Origin: Pseudomonas sp. CROZ-RG-20F-R04-15
GTDB taxonomy: Bacteria; Pseudomonadota; Gammaproteobacteria; Pseudomonadales; Pseudomonadaceae
DNA: 64,000 nt
NCBI RefSeq assembly: GCF_022662375.1
Contig: NZ_JAKNQL010000007.1
Location: forward strand, 186,001-250,000
Reading direction: 5' to 3'
Shown here one piece after another: positions 63,501 through 64,000 of this stretch (position 1 is its first letter; the number at the start of each line of letters is the position of its first letter). The notes beneath the pieces were generated by a model. The model was given only the letters and a program-made list of their open reading frames with translations. It did not search any database and was not told where the DNA came from. Position numbers and translations under genes: made by a program.

Positions 63501-64000
63501 ATGAACGGCCTCGACGACATTCTCGCGCAAGACCTGTCAGTGGTCTTTTGCGGGATCAATCCCGGTTTGCTCGCGGCGGGGCAGGGACATCATTTCGCCG
63601 GGCGCAGCAATCGCTTCTGGCGTACGTTGCATCTGGCCGGATTCACTGCCGAAGAAATACGCCCGGAAGACGACCGCTCGATTCTGCAGTATCAGTGCGG
63701 ATTGACCGCCGTGGTCGCACGGCCCACCGCGCGGGCGGATCAAGTGTCGGCGCAGGAGTTTGTCGCCGCTGCGGCTGATTTCGAACAGAAGATTGCCCGC
63801 TACAAACCACGGCATGTGGCGTTTCTCGGCAAAGCGGCTTACGCGGGGCTCTCCGGGAAAAAAGCCATTGCCTGGGGGCTTCAGCCGGAAACTTTCGGCG
63901 GTGCGGCGGTCTGGGTGCTGCCCAATCCCAGCGGGCGCAATCTGGCATTTTCTCTAGAACAACTGGTCATGGCCTATCGGCAGTTGTACCAAGCCACGGC
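63501..64000 (+). CDS. mug: G/U mismatch-specific DNA glycosylase, 3' end beyond the window
   Basis: 166 codons of a Mug/TDG-type uracil-DNA glycosylase are visible. The active-site motif is FCGINPGLLA (residues about 16-25, with Asn18 as the catalytic residue of the family) and the DNA-intercalation loop motif is LPNPSGRN. A conserved GHHFAGRSNRFWR block lies between. It starts 8 bases after the TetR stop with no strong ribosome-binding site, so translational coupling is likely. It runs off the right edge of the window. Confidence 0.85.
   Translation, partial: MNGLDDILAQDLSVVFCGINPGLLAAGQGHHFAGRSNRFWRTLHLAGFTAEEIRPEDDRSILQYQCGLTAVVARPTARADQVSAQEFVAAAADFEQKIARYKPRHVAFLGKAAYAGLSGKKAIAWGLQPETFGGAAVWVLPNPSGRNLAFSLEQLVMAYRQLYQAT

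Overview
The window is a 64 kb piece of a high-GC gammaproteobacterial chromosome that reads as Pseudomonas, most likely the P. fluorescens/P. koreensis group. The evidence is family content (DUF2986, DUF6124, DUF6555, DUF2790 and CigR-like proteins), a cobalamin riboswitch ahead of a BtuB-type receptor, an inverted REP pair of the P. fluorescens type, and a short inverted-repeat element seen widely in these genomes. No rRNA, tRNA or CRISPR array was found. The assignment is by recognition, not by search.

Layout. 0-11 kb: an ETX/MTX2-type pore-forming toxin at the left edge, a DJ-1/PfpI protein, a secreted Cif-like epoxide hydrolase, a VOC gene broken by one stop codon, a CigR-like secreted protein, a methyltransferase next to a phytanoyl-CoA dioxygenase-like enzyme, a GNAT, a panB paralogue facing a MocR-type regulator, a small kinase-like P-loop protein and a FAD oxidoreductase. 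11-15 kb: a corrinoid-uptake operon (btuB, 2Fe-2S ferredoxin, BtuF-like protein) under a cobalamin riboswitch. 15-21 kb: a MerR regulator and its probable target operon (flavin oxidoreductase, saccharopine-dehydrogenase-like protein, DUF2269), separated by an AT-rich KAP-type P-loop NTPase gene that looks imported. 22.6-29.1 kb: a complete Cu(I)/Ag(I) efflux operon of the CusCBAF type with overlapping genes. 29-32 kb: an AraC/SnoaL divergent pair, then a LysR fragment abutting an orphan tyrosine recombinase. 32-39.6 kb: a one-direction cluster of mostly exported enzymes (two alpha/beta hydrolases, one of them broken by a stop; a double-CMD protein; a cupin; a Tat-type flavodoxin) with two aldo/keto reductases and a LysR regulator. 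39.7-42.2 kb: two tandem DUF6124 units, each with a long, highly conserved leader. 42-57 kb: mixed metabolic, envelope and small hypothetical genes, including an amino-acid permease with a GbdR-like regulator, an ABC exporter and a fasciclin protein. 57.5-64 kb: a tripartite EmrAB/NodT-type efflux operon ending in an aldo/keto reductase, a divergent TetR regulator, and the start of mug.

The most striking signals are these. (1) The duplicated DUF6124 leader has boxes and a long helix that differ between the two copies by compensatory changes, so it is probably a structured RNA with alternative pairing. (2) The KAP NTPase sits between a MerR gene and the promoter that carries its likely operator (perfect dyad, 19-bp spacer). 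(3) Two otherwise intact genes are each interrupted by one in-frame stop. (4) A 149-bp element with 34-bp perfect terminal inverted repeats sits beside a solo copy of its end.
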